Part shown: piece by piece, positions 37,401 through 49,400 of the stretch
Layout of the letters: every line of letters starts with the position of its first letter
Numbering within the stretch: position 1 is the first letter of the stretch
NCBI RefSeq assembly: GCF_022539315.1
Contig: NC_066329.1
Span: 3,695,072-3,759,071, forward strand
DNA: 64,000 nucleotides
Reading direction: 5' to 3'
Origin: Serinus canaria
Taxonomy: Eukaryota > Chordata > Aves > Passeriformes > Fringillidae
Notes under the pieces: model-generated
Databases searched by the model: none
What the model was told of the DNA's origin: nothing
What the model saw: only the letters and a program-made list of their open reading frames with translations
Translations under genes and position numbers: made by a program

Positions 37401-40400
37401 AACAAGTTCACACTTGCAAAGGCAGCTGCTCTCACTCTGAGAGGTTGGAGGAGCAACCTGCACAGTAGGACAGACCTTTCTGCTGACATAGGGATGAGTG
37501 ATGCAGAGGCTGTCGGAAATTTGTCCTAGACACCTTTTTACACTTCGGAGACTGATATTTCTTTGGAGTCATAATCTAACCATGCCAGCTCTTTCTGCTG
37601 AGCAGGAAGTTCCTTCCAACCAGAACTAATTCTGGTTAGAGCTCTGCTCCTCTCTGGGCAGCCTAGCCAGAGGTGGTCCAGTGGAAACAGTAATTGCAAT
37701 TTTTTCAGATGACTGCATGCAATTAGTATTAAATTAAGGTAATTAGAGCCTTAAGTCCTCTTGAATAAGGCTCTGCCATGGCTTGGTTCTGGTGTGAGTA
37801 GTAGCTGGTGTGTTGGTTAGGCATGAAGTATGTTCTCCTCAGATTGCAGTTGTGGATCTTGTTTTTCAACCCGAAAATAAGGATGACTGCCCTTAGGGAA
37901 TTCATAATTGTCACTGGTGTTACAGGTGTCAGAGTCCTTAACCTGCTAGATACGAACTTTTTGAGCATCATGTGGTCCTGTGCACAAGGCAGAAGTTCCC
38001 ATTTTGGATTTGGAAAATATCTTTTTGATAAAATAAGAACCTCTAGAGCATTAAAAGTTATTTCTTCATTTGTAAAAGCAGGAGAAGGAAATGTTCCTGC
38101 CATTGACAATGGAAAGACTGTTACTGCAGTGTAACCACTATAAAAATCACTGCATTGAGGTGAAGTTTTGCTTCGGAACAGTTCTGTGTGGTGAATGATA
38201 TCACCCATATAAGACTAGCAGTAATTACAGCCAGTGGTTTATACATGCATGTATGTTTAACACAGTAGAAAATAATACCAAGTTACTTTCTTATGAATTG
38301 ATTAGAGTTCCCCAAATTAAAGGTGTGAGGACCTGGGGAGACCTTGAGTGTTGGAAGAGGCTATAACATATCCTACTGCTTCTCAGTTTCTGCTTCTAAC
38401 CTGAGGCTTGTGCTTTGCCTCTGCCTCCAGTCTGTGCTAGCCCTGCATTCCCTCGCTCAGGGAGGAGGATGTTGCTGCTTGGTGTGGTGTCAGCAGAAAC
38501 AAGTCATTTTCCCGTACGTGAGCTAATGGTTCTGCTGCTATTCTGTGCATTTTGGATCTACAGACAGTTAACTCTTTCCTGCAGGGCTGGGCAGCACATA
38601 GTCCTAAAATCAGAGGCCCTGGCCATCAATGCTATTTTTGTAATTTACAAGAATAGCAGTGGCTGTGTTTAGTCGTGTCACAAAGCATGTGTCTTCTGTA
38701 CCCCCAGAGCTAAAAGCATCAGCCTGAAAAGACCACAGCACATGTGTAAACTTTGGGAACCTAATGAGTTTCTCTCCATCCTTCTGCTGTATCTTGATGC
38801 AGAAGTTTCACATTTCCCCTTTATCTTCAGTTTCCCAAACAAGCAGAAGTCTGCGGAACCATCTCCCACAATGACCAGCTCCTCTCTGGGCAGCAACCTC
38901 TCAGAACTGGACAGACTCCTTCTGGAACTGAATGCTGTTCAACATACCCCTGCCAGTGGCTTCACAGCAGGTAAGGAATGGGAAGATACTTGGTGTGAGT
39001 GGATAATTAGATTCTCAGAATAGTAGCTTGCTTTTTCTTTCCAACATCCTTAGTGAGGATGTTGGAAAGAACATCCAGCCCTTAATCAAAGATTCATATA
39101 GTGAGGGTGGGATCTCCTGAGGTCTGAGCTGCAGCACCCTGCTCAAAGCAAGGCCACCTTCAAAACTGCCTCTAACTAAAGTTTTGAAGTTAGTTTAGGT
39201 TGCTCAGGCCCTTGCACTGTTGAGATTTTAATGTCCTCGAAGATGGATGTTCCACAAGATTTCTAACAATGTTTTGTACTTGCCTGCGATTAGCAGATGT
39301 GTGTGTGTGGAATGGGGCTCTGAATGGCTCTTTTCTGCTCCCCTTTCTTCAGATGAGGCTGGCAGAAGCCCATCACTGCCCAACGTGGCTGGCCCTCACT
39401 ATGTGGTCCCAGAGAACAGCAGCTCAGGGGGAGGGAAGGCTGCACCCCCTACAAAAGAAAAGCCAAAGCGAAATGGTGCACGTGGGATTGAAGATGTGCG
39501 TCCCAGTGTGGAGAGCCTGCTGGATGAGCTGGAGAGCTCTGTGCCAAGTCCAGTGTGAGTAATGTTGTGCTGGTTGCAGGCTTGGGTGGGGGTGAGATGG
39601 GCTCCTGGGGGAATGGTGACTGTAGTGTAGGGGCAGCTGCTGCAGGAGAGTGATGGGTGGAAGATGGGCTTTGTCTAAAGGGTCAGAAGTCAGGTGGGTA
39701 CTGGTGCTTTGTAATCTACTTCTGGATGGAAAAATGCATAAGTCATCCATTAGAGGTAGACTGTTCAAGCTCAGATTTACAGCTGACCACAAATACAAAA
39801 TGAATGTTCAGGCATCATCTGTTTCTTAGTGGATGGGATGGATGTGAGTGCACACGTGAGGCAGGGTCTGCAGTGCTTGGGAAGCTGGGCCAGGTTGGGC
39901 TGTGCTGCTGAAGCTTCTCATGCTCTGCTTACTTGGGGGAACAGTGGGACTTCAGTCTAGGAATGCCCTCCCATGTTTAAACACACTCTTCTTAAAATTT
40001 CCTTTTAATTTTTCCCCCTGGCCAGGCCTGCAATCACTGTGAGCCAGGGCGAGGTGAGCAGCCCCCAGCGTGTCACTGCCAGTCAGCAGCAGACCCGAAT
40101 TTCTGCTTCTTCAGCTACACGAGAACTGGATGAGCTGATGGCATCTCTCTCTGACTTCAAGGTACCCTGTCATGGCAGCTTAATGCTTCATCTTGGTGCT
40201 CTCTACCCACCCCAGTCTCTCTTGCCTGTTAACCACATTTGCTGACCTTGGTTGGTCTCCAGAATGCCTCCTTTACCTCTCACATTTGCTCTGATAAACT
40301 TCCTGTGGTATATTTGTGCTTTCTGAGGGGGGCTGTAGGTGTCCTTGACTGCTATAAATTATCATCACTGGCAGGGTAAGGCAGTTCTGGGATCTGTTTT

Positions 40401-43400
40401 TCCTTCAGTTCTGCAGTTTGTCTGTTTGCCAAAGATAATGAGCTTTGTTACTGCTTGGTAGAGTGAATTATTTTGCTGTGCTGCAACTTAATGAGAAGGA
40501 GAGAGGCATGGGACATCACTCTGCTTTCTGACAGAGACCAGGCCCTTCTGTTCTGTGGGATGACTCCTCTCTGGAGTGTGTTTTTTCCCTGATGTGCTTT
40601 TCCTGAGGAGAATGGATATTCCAGGCTTTTGGTGTGAGCACTGAAGCATTTACATCAGACAAAAGGAGATTTCAAAGGTTTTATCTTAAAACAAAATCTC
40701 TTATTCACCTCAACATGAGATTAAAGTTTCAGTTTCTTGTGGGGGCAAAGGACAGCAAGTACTATTCAGTGTCAGCATATGTACTTGAATAACTTTTTCT
40801 TTATTCATGTAGGTGTGTTACCACCCCTGCCCTAGATGGTGAACTGTGGAGGTTGTTCTCATGGGATTTCATTTACCCATACTCATGGCAAAATGAAAAA
40901 TACTTTCTACTTTCAGCTGCTTTGCTTATAGTTTTACTGAATTATTGACTTGGATTTCTTCTGAGAGCTGGAGAAAGCAAATATACTGGATAATCTCTTT
41001 GTTAGGTTTGCCTTTTTGACATACCTATCTGCTTTCTAATCCTAAATCAGTTCCTAACTCTGTTTTATTCCTGTATGGAAGATTCTGCTGGATGCCTGAG
41101 ATTTCTTGTCTGTGCTGAACTCCATCCCCTCCTAGATGACATTAGGTAGGGCAGCCAGAGCTGAGCAATGTTTTGTGAGGGGAGGTACAGAACATGTAGT
41201 GACAGCTTTTGCTGTTTGCTGTTCTTTCTGTGCTTGGTGGGTCCCATGGAGATCAGTACAATACCCAGAGTTGTTACAAGTGTGTGAGTTCAGAACCTAG
41301 CACTGGGCACACGTGTTCTGAGAAGCTTCACTTGCCTCGTCCTTGCTGGAATAGAATTCTCTCTGCCATTCCTGGCACATGCACCTAAATCAGTGAGAAT
41401 CTGTGAGTTCCTCAGTGTTTTCTCTAGACTTACTGTAGCGTGTGCTTAGTCAGTTGCAAATATTGACACCTTAGTGTTGCCTTTTTTCTCCTTCTGAGGT
41501 CCTAAGGTGTGGTGCAGGATAGCCACAAGCTCTGTTCAGCCTGGTTGAACCACTGCAGTGTTGTGAAGCTGGAGAGAGTTCCCACTTGTGCTTCTGGCAT
41601 TCTGTGCCCTGCTCTTTCCATGTGCTGGGGGAGCTGAGCACATGGCCTTGTGCCCCTGCTGCTTTTATCAGAAACTAGCTCAGGGAGTGGCCCAGCCTTT
41701 GCTCCCAGGTGAGCTCTTGGCAGCTGAGAATAACCTTGCCCAGCACAGGTTTCTTTGGTGAGATACAGGGAGTGGACATTTTTAAGTGTGGGTGTTCAGT
41801 ACTTTGCACTCTTGAGAAGATTCTAAAGCTCCAATGTCCACTAAAACCTGGGTGACAGAGAAGAGCTGCTGTGACTAACACCACCTGCCTTCCTGGCTTG
41901 GTTTTCAGTTGACCTCGGAGACCAAATTGAAATGCAACAAGATATTAAGATCTGGGCTTTATTAAGCACAGCATTGGTATTTTTGTGAAGCACTGAGCTC
42001 GTCTGTGCCTAAACATTCTTTCTGGAGTATGGCTTCTGTGATCATTTCCCTTTTGTTAATGATGTCATTGACTGTTTTTGCGTTACTTTCCTTTTCTCCT
42101 GTTGTCCAGGTTGCTTCATTTTCCCTTCAGTCTTTTTTTTTTTTTGGTTGTACCTCTTCTATTTGTGCCAGCTGGGTGTGTTAACTTGGCTGTAAAAATG
42201 TATTCTAGTCTGTACCAGTGACAGAATATAAGGGAGACAAGGGGAGTCCTTGTGAAGGTGGAATATGAAAGGCTGCTGTTTGAGTATCAGACCTGTGTGT
42301 GACTGTAGGATATAGGATAAAAAACCCAAATATGATGTGTAATTAGTTGGAATTGATAGAAGTTGCAATAGATGAGGATGGGAGGAGTGGAGGGCACTGG
42401 TGCTTGATTTACCTTGTACCCCTCAGTTAAAGGTGATGGTACATTACCCTTTTATTATATTTTGCTCACCCTAATTTGTTGCCCCTTGTTTTTGCTTACA
42501 GTATCCATTTGATTTTGGTTATCTGGTTAATCGGTCATCAGGCACTGAGATTAATTAATGCACTTGTTTTTTTACCCTCTGCCATTCCTGTGTAATGTGA
42601 TGCCTGCTTACTGCATAGCTGGATACTCGTAGTTAACTGTTCTGTTACTGTTGAGTGCTCACCCATTGCTTTTATTTTGGATATAGTATGGTTTCAGTAT
42701 GTTGAAAATACTGTTTGAGCAAAACGTTACTCTTGCCTTGAAAGTGACTGACTTCATTTTAGGAAGTCTGGAAATCAAATGTGAAGCACAGCATAAAACC
42801 AGGTTACTTTTACAGGTGTACCCAGCTTAGGCAAAATTCAGGGAGAGGGCATATTGGGATATTCCCTCATTTTAATATACTGGCTAGTCATGAAATTTGG
42901 TCTCTTATTGCTCTTTTCTTCCTGAGAACAGTCTCCTTGTAGCACTACTGGTGTGACTTTGCAAGCGTGTGCATGTGTGCCAGCTCCTGGCCCCTCAGCA
43001 TTGCAGGAGCTCAGGTCAGCTGAAGGTTATTATTCTTCCATTTACTGACAGGTTTTGTGCATGATCTGGTTTTTATTTTAATTATGTAGTTTTTTTCATG
43101 ATAAGTATCTCAGAAAGGTAAATGGAGACTGAGGTAGCATACTTAGGGCTTAGGAAGTTATGTGTCCTTCCACCTCAGAGCATAAGCATCTGACCTCTTT
43201 AGGCTTCTCTGGAAAATATGACGAAGAGTCAGAGCAGGTCTTGATAGCTCTTGGATTTGGAAATCCTTTGTGGGCACATTTTTAAAACTGAGAAGGCACA
43301 GTCTTGGTCTTAGGTTGACCTGCTGTGTGAGCTTGTCCAAATCGCTGTTCTGAGTCTCCCTTTCTAAGAAAAAGGAGTAGTAATACTTTGTCTCCTAGAG

Positions 43401-46400
43401 TTTAGTCAGGAACCACTGGAAGTGGGGAAAGAAGGACCTGTGATCTTTTGTTTTCAAAAGATCCTGTAAGTAAAGGAAAACCAAAACATATGTATTAATT
43501 GCTCTTCTTAGAATTTTTTTGGATCAAAATTAATACTGATTTTATTACAATGTCAATGTGGAGTCTTTGGCCTAAGGGGAAGAGGCTAATCTGCCACCTA
43601 AGCAATGCTCACTAGGGCGTGGAATGACTGACAGGCTTGTATAGATTCAGTGTGTGTCACTTCCAAGGTGAGATTAGTGATGTGAATAGAACAAAGCCCA
43701 TGTCATCTGCTCTTGCTGTGAATGCCTGAAGCTTTGTTTTCATTGCCATGAACTCAGCCAACTGGAGCATTTTATTAAGTGTATCAAGAAGAAAATGTCA
43801 TGCTTTGTTCTATTCATTGATTGAATTTTTTACAGCTTTGGAAAACAAAATTTACATGTCTGACTGTGAGTAAGTTTACGTGACCTTTATTCACAGTTGA
43901 GACAATCCTGGGTTTGGAGCTGGCTTCCCAGCAGTGGCAGTGGCCATGCCATGGCCCCATCACAGCTGCAGGTGAACATTGAGCTGTCACTGAGGAGGAG
44001 GGCCCAGGAAAAGGATCCCAGTGGCTGTAGAACTTGTGAAGATTGGTACAATGTCATACTGATTCTGCCCTTTGGTGTCTCATTTTTCTTCCTTACTCTT
44101 GGAAGTAAGGATTTGGGTCAAGATGGCTTTTTGATTTGGGGGTCATGATTCTTATGCCTAATTCTGTGCCTTTTTTTCCTTCTCCTTATCTCTGTCATTA
44201 TCTTTTTCTCTCCTTATTCCTTCTATCTCTTCTTTTGCAGACTAGTTCCACTATGTCTCTGATTTCTGAATCTTCCCTAGAACCAGCTCCCAGTTCAGCA
44301 AGTGCAGACTCCAGCAACACTCCTCACAGTTTAACAGTGCTGTCCCATTCCAAACACCCTTCTGCAAGTCACAGTGGGGACTCAACAGTGCCAACATCTG
44401 TCCCCTCAGCAGACACCTGCCTTGAGGAAGGCAGTGACACTGCGGTTCTGCCTTTGTCAGGGCACCCTGCTGCCCTTCCACCTGTGCTCCATTTAGCACA
44501 AACGGTCCCTGTGCCCCCACCACGGAGCTCCTCTGGTTATGCTACTCGTGGGGAGCAAGTGGCCTCTGCCAGCTTAGCTCAGCTGAACAGAAAGCCTGAC
44601 TCTTCCAGAAATACTTCCCAGGCTGTGCCAGCTTCCAGTGTGGAGCTTCTCTGTAGGTCTGCTAATGTGGAGGCACAGGGCTTAGGGTATGATGTGGCAA
44701 AAGAGACTGAGAAGAAGGAGCAGAGAACTGACCCCAAAATCTCAAGTGTACCCATTTCAAGGAAGGGGCAGATAGCCAAGGACCTGCATCAGCAGGGAGC
44801 ACTCAGGGAGAACTCAGCTCTTTCCTCCCAGGGCAGCAGTGTGGAAACAGCGTTAGATGAGCTGTGGCCCCTGGAGCTGCCTGCACATGTGCCAGAGGTG
44901 CATGCAAAGAATGACAATGTTTTGGATTCTGTTAATGAACCTTCTGTTTTTGCCCTGGATCGGTGGGATGTCTTCCCAGACACTAAAAACCAGTTGGGCT
45001 TTGTAGTGAAGCAAGAACAGGAGCTAAAAGCTGAAGTGCCACATGAAACCAAGGTATACCACTGTCCTGATCTGGGCAACAAGAGGCAGGGCAGAGACAG
45101 AACACTTAGGAAGGCAGGTACTGCTAACACGAACAAGGCCAGAGGAGACCAGGAAAAGGAGCAATTCAGAAGCTCTGCAGTCACTCCGGAATCTCCTGAA
45201 ACCTTTGGGAAGGCTGAATGGGATCTGCCATGTGTCTCCAAACCACCCATTGAGAGGATTTCTGCGTCAGGCCAGGCAGGCACTGAGTGAACGTAGGAGG
45301 AGGGCGAGTCCTAGCCAGGACTGTTCTGCCAGCACACTAACAGTGTGTGCCTGCAGTGAGTGTGCCCGGGCTCACCCCACTAACAGCACGAGCTCTGAGC
45401 GGTGTCACTGACAGCTGCATCTCACAGGGCTTCACAACCCCCAGCTTTATCTTTATCTCTTCTGCATGTGGTTCAGCAGCACAGAACATGGCAGTTTGTA
45501 GGGACTTCCTTGTGAAATGGACTTCTGTTACCTAACTGGGGTAAGGCTCAGTCCACAGAGACCTCCAAAAAGCTGAAAGGGCTGTTTCATGCTACTGATT
45601 GGGATGGCAGCTCCTCTGCTCTGTCTACCATTTTAAGTCTCATTACTGAAGCTATCAGTGTTCCTTTCCATGCTGGAAGTACACTTTGTGCATCAGACAT
45701 CTCTGACCAAGAGCCTTGTGCCTGTCAAGGGCAAACACAGAGGCGCAGCTCTGTGCCCTTGTGATGCTGAGGTTTCTGTAATGCTCAGTGGAGTGCTCAT
45801 GCTGCACCTCCTGTCTTGGCTTCCCACTGGTTAATCTTTCCCTTCCTTTTCTAGACAGTTATTTTTGGCCGCTGTGATTATCCTTACAGGGTTTTTCCTT
45901 GCACTGAGTCACTGTTCTGGGCTGTGCCAAGAGGAATTTTGGCATTGTGGAATAAATGCCATCACTCTTCCTGCTCACAATTGTCACTAATGTCTTTGAG
46001 TTTGTGCTGTTGCATCTTGGGGCTTGCTCTGACTTTGCTCTTCTCTGCTGATACTATTGCCTTTGTCATTTAGATAAAATCTTTAATCAAGAGGACAAAA
46101 GAGACTGCGAACGTGCATCCAATGTCTCGGGACCTCTCTCCAAGGCGTAAACTAGGTCCTGCCATATTCCACAAGACTGAGTCCCAAGATCGCATGATTG
46201 AGGAGCTTCAGGACAGACTGGGCATCGATAACCAGGAGCAGGAAGAGTGGCAAAGCCAGGATGCCTGGCTGACAGAGGGGGTCATTGTCACTGCCAGGCC
46301 CCGGGGGGAAGAGCAGAGTGGTGAACAGCAAGTAGAGAAGGTAGAAAGCAGGGTCACGCACTGGGAAATTCCAGCATGTCCCTCTGTCCAGATCGCATTG

Positions 46401-49400
46401 TGTGGAGGTGCAGATTGAGTTTCTGAGCATCCTAAACAATACAAAATGAAGAAGTAACTATTCACCCATATCTGGCTTGAGAGGGAAAGCAGGGTCCTAG
46501 TTCTGGATGTTTAAGAACTGGAGTGGGATCGGAGGGAGCTGCTTATGCTATCTGTTGATGCAGTCTGCTGCTATTACATCTCAAATGTCCATGTGAGGAT
46601 TATTTTTAAAACCCCACTGGAAAACCTGATACACAGGCATGCTTTGTTTTGTCCAGTGCTGTACCTGTGCAGGCCTTTCTGGGGATGAGTAAAATGGTGC
46701 TCTTTCCTTAAGCTACAAAGAGCAGCACCTTTTGTAGCTCCCTTCTCCTTCTTGCTGCTTTTCCCCCTTAGATAAACATACTGGTAGCAGCCAGCCTTCC
46801 TGTTAAAGGAAGTGCTTGTTGGTTCCTCTTTGGATTTATTCACCTTTCTTCTTCCTCTGTGTCTTTCTAGGTGGTTTTTCCTCCAGAATCCCCGCTCCTC
46901 TCCAGGAGGACAATCTCTGTTCCAGTCTCTTCCCAGCTCCAGCCTTCCAAAGAACCTGCAAAGATAGTCCCTGCTAATGCTTCTCCTTCTCCTGCCTCTG
47001 GCCCTGCACCTCTTCTCTCACTCCCACCTCAGCCTTCCCATGTGTCATCTACCCCAGCTCCTAGTTCAGTCTCTTCCTCTTCCTTCAGCTTGGCTCCCCA
47101 GCCTCTCTTCCAGTGGGAAGCTTCTGATAATGATTATCATGAGGTTTCTGTTGTGGGCACCCCTCCTAATGAAGATCCCAAACATTCCTGTTCTCTCCAG
47201 ACCTGGACTCCTAGCACCAAGGCAGTTGTCTCTGTTGGCTGTCAGACTGAAGATGAAGTTTTCTTCCCAGAAACGCAGGCAGGCTTCTCTATTCTGATTT
47301 GTGTTTTTAGCAGTATTTTCCAATCCAACTACTGCTTGTAATTTGACAGCTCAGTAGATAGAGTGTTCAGGTAAAGGCTGGTATGAACTGCTGGATAGGA
47401 GGGAGGACTCATGGACAATATCTAATCCCAGCTGTAGTACTGCACAGTACATGTCTGTGCAATAACTTGGGAAATGTGGGTCCTGTGTGTCCTGACAGGC
47501 ACTTCATGCAACAGGGATTCTCATTTCCCTCTGAGATTAAGAAGGTAACTCTGAAACACAGCCTGGAGCTCTCCCTGCCACAATCTCTCTGAAGTGGGGG
47601 GAGTAAAAGATGGCAGAACATGCATACTGGAAGGAGCAACTCAGCAGTCCTTCCTCTGTTTGCCCTTTTAGGCAGGTGTCCACTGCGTGAGTGGATTTAG
47701 GGGAGGAGATGGCATGGTCATGACCTGGATTCTGCATCTCCTGCCAGGGAAGGGCGGTAGCTCCAGGGTGGTGGGGAGTCTTAACATATATGTGCAGTGC
47801 AGTGTTAGTGTACAGGCAGCTCTAAAACAGTGAGCAAGAAACATCTCTGCATCTTGACCTGTTGTACTTTCTAGGTGACCTCTGCTCCTCCCCTAGTCCG
47901 CAGTGCCAGTCTGTTGGCTGCTCCTGCACCCCAGGGCCTCACAGCCCATGACAAGGCAGGATCCCCTTTCTGTTTCCTCAGCATGGTGTATGCTTTTCTG
48001 GCTGATGAGTGTGCTGGGATCTGCTCCTGCAGCTCTCAGCACTGTTAATGTGGATAATATCCTATATTGCATGGTTTGCTACTCATAGAGCTCCGCTCTG
48101 AACTTGAGTGATGCCAGATCTCGGAGTGAAGGGTGGGAGTTTGAGGGGCCTTTGCATGAGGATGATGTGCTGAGTGCCCCCTACAAACAGCATGCATTAT
48201 GTACAGGAGGTGGAAACAGACCTCTTTCAGGTGGGGGCTCATTTGTGAGCTGTCAAGAGGGCTGGATGGGCAGGCCAGCTAGAAATGGAGGTGTGCACAG
48301 GTGTTTGTACCTGCTCTGGGGTCAGCTGTGACTGGCAGGACTGTGTGGTCCCTCCAGGTCACTACAAGGGTGAAGTCCTCTGTTGCTACATGTTGAATTC
48401 ATCTCATCTCCTTTCTCCCTGGATGGTATTTATCACTTGTGTGTGGCATCTGTGCCTGCCCTGCATGGCCATAGCCCATGGCTAGAGCAAGAGAAGCTGT
48501 GATTCTTTCCACACAGAGCAGCCCTTTTCTTCCTGCTGCACCATGCAGGAAGCCTGGGCTTTATCCTGGGGCTCTGGACAGGCTTTGTCTCCAAACACCT
48601 GCTGTGTCTCTCTGTGAGAGTATCCTTGCATTTGTGTGTGTGCTTTGGAGGCAGTCACTGTAACAGTTTTGGTAGCAAATGTGTGTTGTGTGGTGAAGGG
48701 TTTGTTTTAGGCTGAGGATGCTGGGGTGTGATGGGGCTGCTCTGTGCTGCTGGACTAGGAGAGGTGAGTTGAGAGTGGAGGGGAAAAGCTGTGTGTTAGG
48801 ATCCACTGGGAGTAATGCTGCGTGTGAGACAAGGCTGGGGAGTGTGTGGATGTGTGTGTAAAAGCAGCTCAATTCATGTATGTCGTGAGAATGTTTATAC
48901 GAACGAGCAGAAACCAGGATTTGTCATTGAATAAACTGGTCAGCTGCAAGGACAAGCAGCTGCAGGACAGGGAATAGAGCTCCTCCTGTGGCTGGAGGGG
49001 CAGAGTCTGCCAAGGCTTGGAACAATTCAGCATGTTCCTGCTCCTTTGGCTATGCTGGCAGCAGGTTGGTGGGTTGTTGATAGACATAGATTTTGTGTCT
49101 TTTAATTTACACTCTTAGTAAAAGCAAATGTGCTCTAAACCCAACTTCTTTGTGTGTCCCTTAGCCTGACAGTAGCTATGGCAGTGCCAAGTCAGCTAAA
49201 ATAATCTCTTATTTGCTTGCTGGGATTTGTCTGTAAAGGGGGCTGTGGTGGCCAAGGAGAACATAACACTTTGTTTATAAAGTTATGAACCTCAGTAAAA
49301 CATTTCTCCCCTCCTCTGGAAGGCTTTCCAAGCCGTGTGTGCTGCGGTGGTGTGAGTTTAGAAACGGCCTCTGAGACAAGCATCCAAATCCCCTTCCCCC

